Shown: positions 47,747 to 59,297, counted from the first letter of the stretch. The stretch: DNA of 64,000 nt from G965197405 sp965197405 (GCA_965197405.1 OZ240206.1:1364001-1428000), one strand, 5' to 3'. A program made the numbers and translations. Notes: generated from the letters alone by a model not told the origin.

Positions 47747-48663
47747 AGTAACTATCTCAAATTAGCGAGGCTCCATAGGCGGCGGTACCAGATAAGGGCG
47801 CAAGCCAATTGAAGCAGGCCCAGGTAATTGGTGGGCTTCTTATCGTAGCGCACCAGTATCGCCCGGCACTTGGACAGCCAGCCCAGGGTGCGTTCCACCA
47901 CCCACCGCCGGGCCGGGTGGGTTTTCTCGCCCGATTGGTCCAATTTCTCTTCGCCAATACGCCGGATATGAGGCTGGTATCCGGCGTCGGCGACGGTCAC
48001 GTGGCCGGTGGGATTGTCATACCCCTTGTCCAGGCACAGGTTTTGGACCCCTTCCGGCCGGTCCACCACTATGCTCTCCAGCGTCGGCCTAAGGAGTTTC
48101 GTATCGTGGACATTGGCTCCGGCCACCACCACGCTCAGTGGCCCGCCGGCCGCGTCGACCAGGATGCTCTTCTTGCTCCCAGCCTTGCCCCGGTCCGTGG
48201 GATTGCGTCCAATGGCGCCCCCCCAAAACGCGCTTTTCCCATGGAGCAATCGGCCGACTGCCATTCCCAGTTTACGCCGTCCAATTCCTGGCATTCTTCG
48301 ATCAAGGCAGCCCAGATGCCATCCAGTACCCCACGCTCTACCCAACGCTGGAAGGTCCGGTGGATGGTGCTGTCATCCCCCAGTTCCTTGGGCAAGTGGT
48401 TCCATTGGCAGGAACTGCGCATACGGAAGATGACCCCTTCCAGCATCTTGCGCTGGTCCACCCTTTTGCGCCCCTTCGCCTTGGGCGGGTCCAACTCCAA
48501 AATCACGGGTTCGATTCGCTCCCACAGGCCATCGGATATTTCCCATATCGTTGGCAGAGTCTCGCTCTTTCCCATCATCCACCACCACATGCGTTTCCCC
48601 TATCTTAACCGAACCCCCTACGTTTTCTCCCTTTCAGACCAATCCTATTTTGAGATAGTTTCT
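47747..48663 (-). mobile_element. IS5-family (IS427-like) element, copy B
   Basis: About 917 bp with ends AGTAACTATCTCAAAT and, reversed, AGAAACTATCTCAAAA, the same terminal repeats as copies A and C but orientated on the minus strand. The transposase is about three-quarters identical to copies A/C by eye. It cuts off the gene on its right. The target duplication is not clear (flanks CTT and TAG). Confidence 0.85.
47752..48590 (-). CDS. IS5-family transposase, copy B (frames joined by -1 slippage)
   Basis: Frame 1 begins MWWWMMGKSETLPTIWEISD at 48590 and includes RKMLEGVIFRMRSSCQWNHLP and TIHRTFQRWVERGVLDG. Frame 2 ends at 47752 and includes KKSILVDAAGGPLSVVVAGA, RWVVERTLGWLSKCRAILV and a final LACALIWYRRLWSL. 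They overlap at G7 (+ strand C7, 48218-48224), where reading G-GGG-GGG and slipping -1 gives ...RFGGGAIGRNP... and a full transposase. Unlike copy A, frame 1 has no further break, so copy B may be active. Confidence 0.8.
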
Positions 48664-49054
48664 TAGTCAGCGCATAGTAGTCAGCCTGACTAAAGCTGTG
48701 CGCCATGGTAGGGAGAATTGGGTCGGTACGGTTGTAAACGTATTCGATTGACTCCTGATCAATCCACACATGCCAGTCCACAAGGCTGTTGTACGCAATT
48801 CCTACAATGCTTCGCCGTTCGTCAACTCGGATATCCCGCAGTCTTCGTTCGGCCGGTAAGAACGACAGCACCGCAGCATTGTCCAGGCCATGCTCGACTA
48901 CAAGGCTGGCTGTCGATAGAGCGCTATGCGTTTCGATGAAGTCGTTCGGGCGCCAGCCGAATTCAATCGAGAAGTCTCTGGTCAAGTCCCGTCTTTGGCC
49001 GGTCGGTACGTCCCGTTCGGTCAAGGCGTGTACAAGTTCAAGCGCGGAGCGCAC
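48664..49054 (-). pseudogene. Truncated gene cut by IS5 copy B
   Basis: GTG 49054 with GGGAGG seven bases upstream starts a frame of about 130 residues (LELVHALTERDVPTGQRRDL, FSIEFGWRPNDFIETHSALS, SIVGIAYNSLVDWHVWIDQE, IEYVYNRTDP) that runs into the IS5 copy B end. No continuation is found on the far side of the IS. YNxxDWHVWI...YNR.DP segments occur in N-terminal parts of restriction-modification proteins, but the match is too weak to name it. Confidence 0.55.
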
Positions 49055-49533
49055 GTAGGCTACCTCCCTGACTCGGGGTAATGGCGTGGGGTGTGACCAT
49101 ATAATACATCAGTTGCGTCCTTTGAGATAGACATACCTTCCAGGTTACAGCCGAATCGGGAGGACTCGACCCAGTGCGGCGGGCTGCACAGCAGTTTGAG
49201 TTGGGTGACGAAGTGGATGCGGGGGAGATCTCGTAGCTGTCGCAGGGGCAACCAGACCTCTATAGGACGGAAGCAGTGAACACCTTGCCGCAAAGGTGCG
49301 TTCCGGCCAGAACCGGTGAGTGGCGATGGATGGTGGGGGCAGACCGGGCTGCAAATCGGCTGGTGCGGCGGGAAACGCGGCGCAAAGGTCAATTGATGTG
49401 CCTGTGCATGTCCTGGGCCTACGGCGCTGCCCCTACCTCAGCACAAACCACCACACTAGAAATCTGGCCGGAAAGTGGCGTCAGCCGGGTAAGCGGCTAT
49501 ACTTGTGGGAAACAAGTATAACGGGGGCTGAGA
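49055..49533. other. Intergenic with perfect hairpin before IS1182
   Basis: No gene accepted. Just before the transposase is a perfect 9-bp inverted repeat TATACTTGT-GGGAA-ACAAGTATA (49498-49520), possibly part of the IS1182 left end or its promoter region. Confidence 0.45.
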
Positions 49534-51303
49534 ATGCTGGGAGAGCGTTCGAACCAGAGAGGTCTTTGGGAAGCGGATAGTTTGTATTTGGACCACGTGG
49601 GGCGTGATAGCTTCTACGGTATATTGGCCTCGTTGCGGGGCCAGTTGTTTCGAGACTCCGATTTCGCCGTGTTGTACTGCGCCGACAACGGGCGGGACAG
49701 CGTACCGCCCAGCCTGCTGGCTACCGTTTTGCTGCTACAGGCTCATGATCGGGTGAGCGACGCCGAGGCCAAGGCGAGGGCGGACTTTGACCTCCGCTGG
49801 AAGGTAGCCCTGGGGATCGAGGTGGAGGATAGGCCCTTCGCCAAGAGTACGCTGCAAGTGTTTCGTGCGGGGTTGATACTGCACGACAAAGTGCGGGAGG
49901 TATTCGAGCGTAGTCTGAAATTGGCGCGTGAATCAGGATACCTCAAGGGGAAACGCATGAAGGTGGCCTTGGACACGACCAACATCCTCGGCCGCGGCGC
50001 TGTGAAGGACACCTACAATCTGCTGTCGGACGGGATCGTCCGGCTGGCGCGAGCGCTGGCGCAGCTAAGGGGAATCAGCGTTGGGGAATGGGCGAAGAGC
50101 CAGGGATACGCGCGTACCTGGCTTCCAGCGTCAAAGGAGAGGCGGCCATAGACTGGGCCGACCGGCAGGCCCGGGCAGCGCTGTTGGCTGGGATTGTGGA
50201 AGACGCGGACCGGCTATTGGAGTTGTCGCGGCAGGCGCAGGGGGAATTGGCAGAAGACAGCTCTGAGCATCAGCGGATTGTGGCCGCGTCGGAACTGCTG
50301 GGCCAGTTGCTGCTACAGGACGTGGAACGGACTGAAGGCGGAGCGGACTTGAGGGATGGGGTGAGCCGGGACCGCATCTTGTCGGTGCATGACCCGGAGA
50401 TGCGCCACAGCCACAAGAGCAGCAGCCGACGGTTCGATGGACACAAGGCGGCGGTGGTGGTGGACACCGACTCTCAGTTGATCACTGCGGTGGACGTATT
50501 GCCCGGCAATGCTGCGGACAGTCTGGGCGCGCTGGAACTGGTGGAACAGAGCGAAGCGAGCACCGGGATACCGGTGGAGGAGGCCATGGGTGATGCTGCG
50601 TACGGGGGTGGCGATACTCGCCAGACCTTCGCCGATGCGGGACGCAGGCTGGTGGCCAAGACGCCAGGGCGTCCCAACCGGACTCATTTTCCCAAGGACG
50701 ACTTCCGGATTGACTTTGGAGTCGGGCTCCTGCACCTGTCCGGCGGGGAATGTTACCCGAACCATGCTGCCAACGAGGAAACGAAACGACCATTTGGACC
50801 GGACCTATAGTTTCTTCCGATTCGATGCGGCGGTTTGTGGAGCGTGCCAGCTGCGGCCCCAGTGCGTTGCGGCGGGACCGGGCACAGGCCGGACGGTGCG
50901 GCTGCATCCCCAGGAAACGCTATTGCAGCAGGCCCACGCCTTACAGCAGAGTGAGGCCTTTACCGGATACCGTAGACGCCGTGTGGTCGTTGAGCATCGG
51001 TTGGCGCGGCTGGTCCAGCTCGGAATCCGCCAGTCCCGCTACTTCGGACGCGCCAAGACACTATTCCAGCTGTACCTGGCGGCTACGGTCGCTAATCTGA
51101 CCCTGGTGGCCGCCAAAGCCGGCATGACCGGTGAAACCGGCTCCGGTCCAAGTTCCGACAGCATCCTGGTAACTCGCATCGTTAGCTCCGCCGCCAATAC
51201 CGGTGCCGCGTGGCTCAGGCAAATTTGGACACTCACTTTGCTCGCGCCGGTCTTACTGCCACATTACCCCTTCCCTACAAGGGGTTTCCGTCCGAGTTTC
51301 TAG
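49534..51303 (+). pseudogene. IS1182-family transposase with two compensating frameshifts
   Basis: Frame 1 (from 49534) carries FYGILASLRGQLFRDSDFAV, SLLATVLLLQAHDRVSDAEA and KVALDTTNILGRGAVKDTYN. Near 50090 the protein shifts -1 (GIRAYLASSVKGEAAIDWAD, SVHDPEMRHSHKSSSRRFDG, DAAYGGGDTRQ). Near 50790 it returns to the first frame (FRFDAAVCGACQLRPQCV, RRRVVVEHRLARLVQLGIRQ, TLFQLYLAATVANL). All conserved parts of an IS1182 transposase are present in order, so this is one gene with two single-base indels. The ends of the element were not resolved. Confidence 0.85.
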
Positions 51304-51720
51304 GAGTCTGCCGATCAGCAGCGTCAACAGCACGAAGGCGATCACGCGGGCCGCGATAAGCCCCTCCTTCGTCTCCTCGTGCGCGGCTCGCTCCTTCCGG
51401 TATGCCTCCTCCATCTCCTCATACGCCCGTCCGCTGGCGGACGCGGACTCCCTGACATCATCCCTCTCCCGCTCCAACTCCGATGCTCGCCCATCCAACT
51501 CCCACACCGTCCTCTGAAGCTTGTCCTCCCGAACAAGGGACCGGCGAAGCAACTCATCGTCGCTCACGTACTCCGGCCCCTCCAGCCGCACGTAGACCCG
51601 GCGTCCCTCCCTGCGGACCTCGATCTTTCCCCTGCGAATCATCCGGTCGAGGGTTGAGACGGAGACCTCCATCTCCCGAACAGCCTCCGCCTTCGTCACC
51701 CAGCGGACCTGCTCATCCAT
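51253..51720 (-). CDS. Excisionase-type HTH, coiled-coil, membrane-anchored protein
   Basis: 155 residues from ATG 51720. Residues 5-45 are a MerR/excisionase-like helix-turn-helix with wing (VTKAEAVREMEVSVSTLDRM, IRRGKIEVRREGRRVYVRLE). A long charged coiled coil follows (ELERERDDVRESASAS..., RKERAAHEETKEG) and one C-terminal membrane segment (ARVIAFVLLTLLIGRLL). The start overlaps the end of the upstream HTH gene by 8 bp once that gene's frame is corrected; as sequenced, the two are read as one 310-residue frame. A membrane-tethered DNA-binding protein of a conjugative or plasmid-like element is a reasonable guess. Confidence 0.65.
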   Translation of the reverse strand: MDEQVRWVTKAEAVREMEVSVSTLDRMIRRGKIEVRREGRRVYVRLEGPEYVSDDELLRRSLVREDKLQRTVWELDGRASELERERDDVRESASASGRAYEEMEEAYRKERAAHEETKEGLIAARVIAFVLLTLLIGRLLETRTETPCREGVMWQ

Positions 51721-52185
51721 CGCTCTTTTCCTCGCCCTGCGACTGACGCCTCCGCCTCCAGTTGAACAGACGCAGACCCCGCCCCTCAGCGTCGGGCGCA
51801 TCCGCCGACTCTCCTGGCCCCCGGCTTCGTCCTCGGGCTTCTGTGCCGCCTCCAAGGCCTCCACGCGCTGCGTCAGACTCTCCACCAGCGCCGCCAGCTC
51901 GTCCGCCACTTCGAGCGCCACCTGTATCCTCGCCTCCAACCTGTCTAGCGGTGTCGTCCTCTCCCACTCCGGATCGTCCAGGTTGGCCATGAGCCGCCGG
52001 ACAGCCAGATTCATCCTGCCCGTCAACCGCTCCCGGCGCAGAGCCAGCGCCACCGTTTTCCGGTTCACACCCAGGAGGGCTGCCGTCTTGCGTTGTCCTT
52101 CCCGCTCGACCAGCCACTCAACGACCCACTTGAGGTCGGGCCTATCGTCGTCGGCCCTAGATGCCCGTCCGTCACTCATTTCCAT
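51713..52185 (-). pseudogene. HTH/coiled-coil DNA-binding protein (frameshifted)
   Basis: From 52185: an HTH resembling Fis-type or homeodomain-like folds (LKWVVEWLVEREGQRKTAAL, LGVNRKTVALALRRERLTGR), then a coiled coil (DRLEARIQVALEVADELAAL). After PEDEAG one extra G in a G5 run would lead into GPGESADAPDAEGRGLRLFN and WRRRRQSQGEEKSDG with stop at 51713, 157 residues in all. This C-terminus ends in a basic WRRRR segment and overlaps the next gene by 8 bp, as expected for coupled genes. Function: probable regulator or partition-like protein of a mobile element. Confidence 0.6.
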
Positions 52186-52733
52186 CCTCTACAGGGGTGG
52201 CCCGCTTTTGCAAGTTCATCCACTTTTCGCCGGAACCAGCCCTATATTCAAAGTGTTCACTCGTTCTCGCCAGTTTCCTCCAAATGTGGCGCAAATCCCT
52301 AGCTGGCTGGCCCAGGATGTCCGTTTCTGCCCGCCCCCCAAATTCGCGTCGCCCTCCCCCACATCGTTTCGCGCCAAAACCGATGGGCCAAACTGGGCCG
52401 CGGATGCCGCCGACACGCCAAATCCTGCCCCGATCAGCTCTGTGGACGCGCCGGACAGGTTCAGCCATAGCTAGTTCCCTCACTTTCGGATGACACGTCA
52501 GGGTTGCAAAAGTGCAATCAGGCCATAGTCGAAGGGGCGATTTAGTTTAGCATGGCTTCCCACTCACTTGCATTTTGGGGCGCTGACCAGTCAGAGGGTC
52601 TGTCAGCCCATTTCGTAGCTGAATCAGGGGTAAATGGGGCGGTTTGCGGCCTTTGAAGACCTCGCCGACAGGCCAGGATGTACCGTTTTGTACCCCCCAG
52701 ACAGCAAAGAGGGAAGATAGGGACGATACGTCC
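52186..52733. other. Intergenic with perfect inverted repeat
   Basis: No gene. AGATAGGGAC-GATAC-GTCCCTATCT (52715-52739) is a perfect 10-bp inverted repeat overlapping the corrected end of the replication-relaxation gene. It may be a terminator stem or a DNA-binding site. The rest is low-structure sequence with a promoter region for the HTH gene. Confidence 0.5.
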
Positions 52734-54439
52734 CTATCTATTCCCCCCTACAGGACTCTGACGCATCCGGTGGTAGAGCGAGTCCCACTGGTAGGCTCTC
52801 AGCCCGGACAGCGGCAGTCGTGGGGATTCCGGCTCCCACAGTGGACGCCACGACGGTCCCAGTATCCCTGTGTGGGACAGAGCGGCCCGGCAGGACACGA
52901 AGATGGGCAGCGCCGGCTCATCCGGGAAGCGGTGCGCACGTAGGTGTCCTCGACATCCTCGGTGTCCACGACGAAGAGGGTGACGGGGTACGGCGGCTGG
53001 TCGTCTCTGTGCTCGTTGGACCAGTAGTAGCTCTCATAGGGGTCCAGGCGGGCGATAACTCCCCTGGGGTGACGGGCGCGTAGCTCGTACTCGAAGTAGA
53101 ACGGTATCTGAAGGCCCTGGTCGGTCATCTGCCCCACAGCGTCGGGTGCGATGGCCGAATCGCCCCAGTTGTAGGCCCGGTCGGCCCTGGCGGTAGGGAC
53201 GGACCACACTAGCTCGCTGTCGGGGTCGGCCCTCCCCTCGGCCTGAAGCTTCGTTAGGAACCACGTGATGCCGTCGGCGTGCTTCGTCTGCCTCGCCCAT
53301 GTCTCGATGCGGTGGCCCACGTACCGTCTGCGGCCCTGTTTGTCTCTCGTGAGGGCGGTGCTCCAGATGCCCTGCGTCGTGGGCAGCTGGGCGCGGTCCC
53401 TGTGGGTGACGTAGCGTATGCCCTCGGCGGACAGCGTGTAACGTGTGTCTCCGCGTTGTCCCTGCCGCTCGACGAGACCCCAGGTATCGACGAGGCTTCG
53501 CATCATCTGGCTGACCCGGCCCTCGGAGACTCCCAGCCAGAGGGCAAGGTGCTCACGGGGGATCATCGGGTGGTCGGTGATGAGGTCCAGCGTCCGCTTC
53601 TCAGACGGGCTGACGCCGAAGGCCGGCGCAGCCCGTGCCATCCGCTCGGGACGGGGCAGCGACGCCCGCTTCCGCTCCGGCGACTGGGTGCGATGCCTTC
53701 CGCCGGGGCTGCCGTGCGAACTCACGTCCTCCAGCGTGCGGTACGTGCTGCCGACCCACGAGTATTTGTGCCAGAGGCGAAGGTCCCGTCTTTCGAGCAC
53801 GTTCCTCGACTCCACGGCGACGAAGTAGTCTTCAAGGTTCAGTCGCTCGCAGAACCTCGTCGTCAGCCCCTGCTCCCACACGCTGGGCGTCAGGATCAGG
53901 ACGGCACCGGGGCGGCGACTGTAGTCGTACCCCGCGAAGGCCCTCAGCCGGTCGTAGAGTGACCGGCGCCGCAGGGCCGGACCCTGCCGCACCACGCCGA
54001 ACTTGCGGCCGTCGTGGAGGATGATGGTGGCGTCAAAGCGGCCCCGGCGGTGGAACTCCACCTGAGACCGGAGCGAGCCGGTCCCTGGTGACAGGGACGC
54101 GGCGAGGCGGTAGACGGTGGCCACCGCGTCCATCCGGCGGATCAGCAGCGTAAGCCATTCCCTGGACACCGAGTAGCTGCGCACGAAGTCCGAGGACGTA
54201 TCGAAACCGAGGATCCCGGCGGCTTCGCCGATGCCCTCGGCGGTCAGGTAGTGTCGCCCGCTTGAAGGCAGGTGGGCGGTGCCATGACTGACGCGCCCAA
54301 CGATGCCGCCGTCCAAGAGGCCGCTCAGGGCACGGTGAGTGGTTGCGTGAGCTTCGCCGAGGATGACCGCCAGTTCCGCCGTGTCGACGAACGGCAGCCG
54401 GCTGAGGCAGTGGAGTAACTGCTGGACGGAGATTGCCAT
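52734..54439 (-). pseudogene. Replication-relaxation family protein (C-terminal frameshift)
   Basis: ATG 54439. N-terminal winged helix (ELAVILGEAHATTHRALSGL), a central Replic_Relax-like core (FDATIILHDGRKFGVVRQGP, DRLRAFAGYDYSRRPGAVLI), a second winged helix at about 285-345 (IPREHLALWLGVSEGRVSQM) and DPYESYYWSNEHRD near the end. The open frame stops at 52799 with a Cys-rich tail. One extra base near 52920 instead gives DEPALPIFVSCRAALSHTGI and LGPSWRPLWEPESPRLPLSG to 52734, 568 residues, which is much more protein-like. This family is common on conjugative and plasmid-like elements, where it affects DNA supercoiling or initiation. Confidence 0.7.
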
Positions 54440-55164
54440 ACGTCCAGCGTAGCAGAGGAGGAGCGCGGCGGCCAGCCATCAAGTGTCAGTGACGGTTGCG
54501 CCGTTTCGACGGGCCTCACACTCCAGCCTAGCCTTCCGTTAGCCCACGACCGCCACGGCGACTTTTCCAACAAGCCCAATCTTGATGATTGACATATCCG
54601 GCGGGCGTCGGCGTTAAGGTTGGTCTTGGCCCTGAGTCCTCGGGCGGTTCCGTTATTGCTCCCTCGGAGCAAACGATACCGGCGGGCACCGAGTTGGCGC
54701 GACACGGGGCCTCCGCCGCCCCTGACGCGCCAGACTACAACCACTCCTCGGCGGTTTTGGCAGTGGCCGGGCTGTAAGGGAATCTTGAATGCGTTGCATA
54801 GTGCAATCGGGGCCGATTCCAACGGGGATCGGGTGGGATTCGAGGGCGGGGCGGGCGATTTGTGCGGGGAGTCAGTTGACGGTCTATAGCAACTTCATTG
54901 CAGCGGTTGTATTGCAGAACTTGCAGGTTTGGAGTATGGATGACGTGTCCTTGTATCCTTTCCAGCAGCGCTTGAGGTGGAGCGGGAACGGCGCTATTGC
55001 CATCGGGACCCCCTGTCAATGACAGCCAGATTGATCCGCGCAAGGCAATCCTAAGAATCCTCTGACTATCCATGCCTCTCGAGACTTCCCGTTGTGTGTC
55101 GCTCAATGATACACTTGATGTACTGAAACGGTGAGGCTAGGGTGGTCTTGCTGGGTGATGGGTA
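54440..55164. other. Intergenic, no gene seen
   Basis: About 725 bp between divergent genes. Only short overlapping frames without ribosome sites. No repeat or strong palindrome found by eye. Confidence 0.5.
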
Positions 55165-55401
55165 ATGCCGACAGTGGCGGCGGAAGGGCAGTTCCGCTTC
55201 GTAGTCAACACCAGGGAAAACGCCTTCGAGCCTCCCCACGTGCATGTTTGGGTGGGTAACGAAGACGTATGCCGCATTGAGTTGAACGGGGGCGGCTATA
55301 TGGACCAGCCACCTCCTGGCAACTTCCGGGACATCATGCGGGCGTATGCTAGACACGCGGCGGAAATCAGGGCAACGTGGGAAGCGATACACGGGAGGTA
55401 A
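55165..55401 (+). CDS. DUF4160 family protein
   Basis: 78 residues, ATG with GGTGATGG upstream. The FRFVVNTRENAFEPPHVHVW segment followed by an acidic strand pair (VCRIELNGG) and a helical end (MRAYARHAAEIRATWEAIHG) is the DUF4160 pattern. Such proteins are nearly always encoded beside a DUF2442 protein, as here, with 3 bp between the genes, and have been proposed as toxin-antitoxin-like pairs. Confidence 0.85.
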   Translation: MPTVAAEGQFRFVVNTRENAFEPPHVHVWVGNEDVCRIELNGGGYMDQPPPGNFRDIMRAYARHAAEIRATWEAIHGR

Positions 55402-55404
55402 CCA

Positions 55405-55908
55405 ATGGACGTGGTTCTGGTGAAAAACGCCAACCGGATGATGACCACCGCCAGCCTATTGGATGACGGGATCGAGTTGAGCTTCGCCGACGGGTTCAGG
55501 GGCCTCATACCGTACGCCGATGTTCCCGAAGTCAGGGAGCGCGAGGGAATATACGGCCTGGAACTGCCGAACCCCTACGAAATGGTGCTGGAAACGGCTG
55601 GGGGCGAGAGAGTCGAGGTTCCCTGGGACTTCGCCCGGCACTACTGCGACGCATCGTACCGGCCAACCATCGAAGCCATTGCCGCATTGGGAAGGCAGAC
55701 CATAGGCGAGCGGGTCCGCCGATTCAGGGAGTCAGCGGGGCTAACCCAGGAGGCGCTGGCCCATGCCGCGGACATAGGACGGGTTACGCTGGTCAGGCTG
55801 GAGAATGGGGAACAGTCCCCCAGGTTCAAGACCCTGATGGCCATTGCTCACGCTCTGGGTTTGGACGCCCCGGAGTTGCTAGTCGAATCGGAGTTGCTGA
55901 TTCGATAG
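55405..55908 (+). CDS. DUF2442 domain fused to XRE-type HTH
   Basis: 167 residues, ATG behind GGGAGGT. Residues 1-85 are DUF2442-like (ELSFADGFRGLIPYADVPEV). Residues about 98-155 are a Cro/C1-type HTH: IGERVRRFRESAGLTQEALA, HAADIGRVTLVRLENGEQSP, then ALGLDAPELL. The fusion suggests a DNA-binding antitoxin or autoregulator for the DUF4160 protein. Both genes precede the restriction-modification gene 40 bp downstream on the same strand and may control it. Confidence 0.85.
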   Translation: MDVVLVKNANRMMTTASLLDDGIELSFADGFRGLIPYADVPEVREREGIYGLELPNPYEMVLETAGGERVEVPWDFARHYCDASYRPTIEAIAALGRQTIGERVRRFRESAGLTQEALAHAADIGRVTLVRLENGEQSPRFKTLMAIAHALGLDAPELLVESELLIR

Positions 55909-55948
55909 CTGCTGGGCGGTCGCAAAGAAGTGGAATGGACGCAGAAGT

Positions 55949-58900
55949 ATGGCAGAAGCTGGGAGAAAATCGTTGGCAGCCGTCGAGGACTACCTCGACG
56001 ACCTGCGCAAGATACGCGCCTCTGGCGGCGGCACCGCCGAAACGTCCCACTACCCGCCGCTTACCAACCTGCTGAACGCCGTGGGCGGCGCGCTGAAGCC
56101 CAAGGTGTTCTGCATCAACCAAGTGGCAGAGCAGGGCGCTGGACACCCGGACTTGGGCCTCTTCGCCGCCAACCAGGTGCAGAAAGGCCAACCCAAGCAA
56201 GGGCAGAGCCAGAAGCCGGAGTGCGGGGTGGTGGAGGTCAAGCCCGCCGGCGACGACGCCTGGCTCACCGCCGACAGCTCTCAGGTCAGCCGCTATTGGG
56301 GCCTGTACCGTCTGGTGCTGGTCACCAACACCCGCGACTTCGTGCTGCTGGGCGAGGACTCGCAGGGCCAGCCCTCCAAGTGGGAGACCTTCCGGCTGGC
56401 TGACGCCGCCGACTTCGAGGCGAAGCTGCGACACCCCCGCGCCTTCGCCAACAGCGTCGGCCCGGCGCTGGCCGAGTACCTGGGCCGCGCCCTGTCCCAC
56501 CGGGCCACGCTGGCCGAACCCCGCGACTTGGCCCGGCTGCTGGCCTCCTATGCCCGCGATGGGTTGGCCCGGGTCGAGGCTTCCGGCGACGCATCGTCGC
56601 TGAACGCCGTGCGGTCGGCGCTGGAGGAGGCGCTGGGCGTCCGATTCGAGGGCGAGCGCGGCGTGGCCTTCTTCCGCTCGACGCTGGTGCAGACCCTCTT
56701 CTACGGCGTCTTCTCCACCTGGGTGCTGTGGGCGCGGCAGACTCCGGCTCCAGCGGGCCCCTTCGACTGGCGCACCTCCGTCTGGCACCTGCGCGCGCCC
56801 ATCATGCAGGCCCTGTTTCAGCAGGTGACCAGCCCCGGACAGTTGCAGTCGCTGGACCTGGTGGAGGTGCTGGACTGGACGGCGGCGGCCCTGGACCGGG
56901 TGGACCGCGACGCCTTCTTCGCCAGGTTCAACGAGGGCGAGGCGGTGCCCTACTTCTACGAGCCGTTTCTGGAAGCCTTCGACCCGGCCCTGCGCAAGCA
57001 TCTGGGCGTCTGGTACACCCCCCAGCCGAGGTGGTGCGCTACATGGTGGCCCGCGTTGACCGCGCCCTGAAGGATGACCTGGGCATCGAGGACGGGCTGG
57101 CCGCCGAGAACGTCTACGTCCTCGACCCCTGCTGCGGCACCGGGGCCTACCTGGCCGAGACGCTGAAGCGCATCGCCGCCAACCTGCTGGGCAAGGGCCT
57201 GGGAGCCCTCACCGGGGCGCGGGTGAAGCAGGCCGCGACGCAGCGGGTGTTCGGCTTCGAGATAATGCCCGCGCCCTTCGTGGTGGCCCACCTGCAGGTC
57301 GGCCTGATCATGCAGGCCCTGGACGCGCCTCTGTCCGAGGACGTCAACGAGCGGGCCGGGGTGTTCCTGACCAACGCGCTCACCGGCTGGGAGCCGAGGG
57401 CGCAGAAGCCCCTGCCCTTCCCGGAGTTGGAGGAAGAGCGGGACCGGGCCGAGCGGGTGAAGCAGGATACGCCGGTGCTGGTTATCCTGGGCAACCCGCC
57501 CTACAACGGCTTCGCGGGCGTGGCAATTGAGGAAGAGCAACGATTATTGGAAGCATATAGATCCGCGAAGCGCGTGGATATTCCCGATACCAGAGCGCTT
57601 CACGACCTGTACGTGCGATTCTTCCGCATGGCGGAGCGGCGCATCGCGGAGAAGACCGGGCGGGGCGTCGTCTGCTTTATCTCCAACTACTCCTGGCTGG
57701 ACGGGCTGTCGTTCGCGGGAATGCGTGAGCATTATATGGGTGCTTTCGACGCCATTCGCATTGACTGTCTCAACGGAGATGTTCGTAAGGGCGCAAAAAC
57801 GCCTGACGGAGAACCTGATCCGAGTGTTTTCACCGTGCCACAGCAGTCGCTTGGTATTCAAGTAGGCACTGCTATAACCACGCTGGTCCGCAAGGCTGAA
57901 CACAGGCCAACCGAAACCATTAGTTTCCGCCATCTGTGGGGGCAATCCAAGCTCGATGCACTCAAGGCCACGGCGGAATCAGAACCCATGGCACTTTATG
58001 TATCCATTGAACCAGTTCTCCCATTGGGCTTGCCCTTTGCCCCTACAGTTGTCAGTGAAGAGTGGCATGAGTGGCCGACACTGCTAGAGCTATTCCCGAC
58101 CTATTTCTGCGGCGTTAACACTAATCGGGACAAGTTGCTCGTAGAGATCGATCTCGAACACCTTAAATCCCGCATAACTGATTATTTCAGCCCCGATTTG
58201 AGCCATGAGGAAATCGCCCGTCTTTACCCTACCGCGATGAAAACTACGGCACGATTCGACGCGCAGGCGGTACGCGATACTCTTCTCAAGCGTGGTGGCC
58301 CAGTGGATGCAGGGTTCGTCCGTTATTGTCATCGCCCCTTCGACACTCGTTGGCTGTACTGGGAAGCAGATACAAAGCTCCTTAACGAGAAACGGGCTGA
58401 CTATATGCCACACGTGTTCCCCGAGAACATTTGGCTATCTGCTGTTCCTCGCTTACGGAAGGACGAAACTGAGCCACAAGCTGTGATTACGTCGCGCATG
58501 GCTTCTCTTCACTTGATTGAATAGGGCGCCAATATGTTCCCCGCGTGGCTCCGCGATGAGGGGTTGGCGCTGGACGGGGGCGGGGCGCAGCGTCGGCCCA
58601 ACCTGTCGGCGGCGGCGCAACGCTACCTCGACCGGCTGGGGTTGGGGGTAGAGGAGCTGTTCCACCACGCGCTGGCGGTGCTGCACGACCCGGCCTACCG
58701 GGCGGCCAACGCCGGGGCGCTGCGGATGGAGTGGCCGCGCATACCGCTGCCCGGCTGGCCCGATGGCGACGCGCCTGGCGCTGCCGGGGAGCTGCGCGCC
58801 TCCGCAGCGCGGGGCCGGGAGTTGGCCGCGCTGCTGGACCCGGAGACGCCGGTGGCGGGGGTGACCGCCGGGGCGCTGCGCCCGGAGCTGGCGGCCATCG

Positions 58901-59295
58901 CCGTCCCGTCCACCGCCGACGGACGCAACATGAGCGGCGACGACTTCGCGCTGACTGCTGGCTGGGGCCACTTCGGGACCGGAGACGCCGTGATGCCCGG
59001 CCAAGGCCGCGCCGTGGAGCACCCCTACACCGCAGACGAGCGGGAGGCACTGGGCGAGGCCGACGGCGTTCTCGGAGATGCCACCTTCGACGTTCATCTG
59101 AACGACAACGCGCAGTGGAGCAACGTCCCCGACGCCGTCTGGAACTACAAGCTGGACGGCTACCAGGTTCTCAAGAAGTGGCTCTCATACCGGGAAAGCA
59201 AAGTCCTGGGTCGCAGCCTGCTGCCGGAGGAGGTGCAGCACTTCACGGACACCGCCCGCCGGATAGCGGCTATCCTATTGGGCACGGGGACTTGA
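55949..59295 (+). pseudogene. Type IIG/ISP-like restriction-modification enzyme (one frameshift, one in-frame TAG)
   Basis: 1115 codons when repaired. N-terminus: nuclease-like GHPDLGLF ... CGVVEVKP (PD-(D/E)XK pattern, residues about 65-96). The frame breaks at a C6 run near 57022 (GVWYTPQ against GVWYTPPAEVVRYMV; one extra C restores it). Methyltransferase motif I is LDPCCGTGAYLAE and motif IV NPPYNGF. The C-terminal ISP-type specificity domain (PHVFPENIWLSAVPRLRKDE) meets TAG at 58522 after SRMASLHLIE and continues in the same frame with GANMFPAWLRDEGLALDGGG to TGA 59295. No helicase domain is seen, so a single-chain type IIG-like enzyme is the best call. Now probably inactive if the breaks are real. 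Confidence 0.8.
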
Positions 59296-59297
59296 AG

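Noticed and set aside
58731..59297. Arg-rich frame overlapping the restriction enzyme C-terminus
   Set aside because: Composition (Arg/Gly/Ala rich) is that of a shadow frame; only the part from ATG 59298 onward is protein-like.
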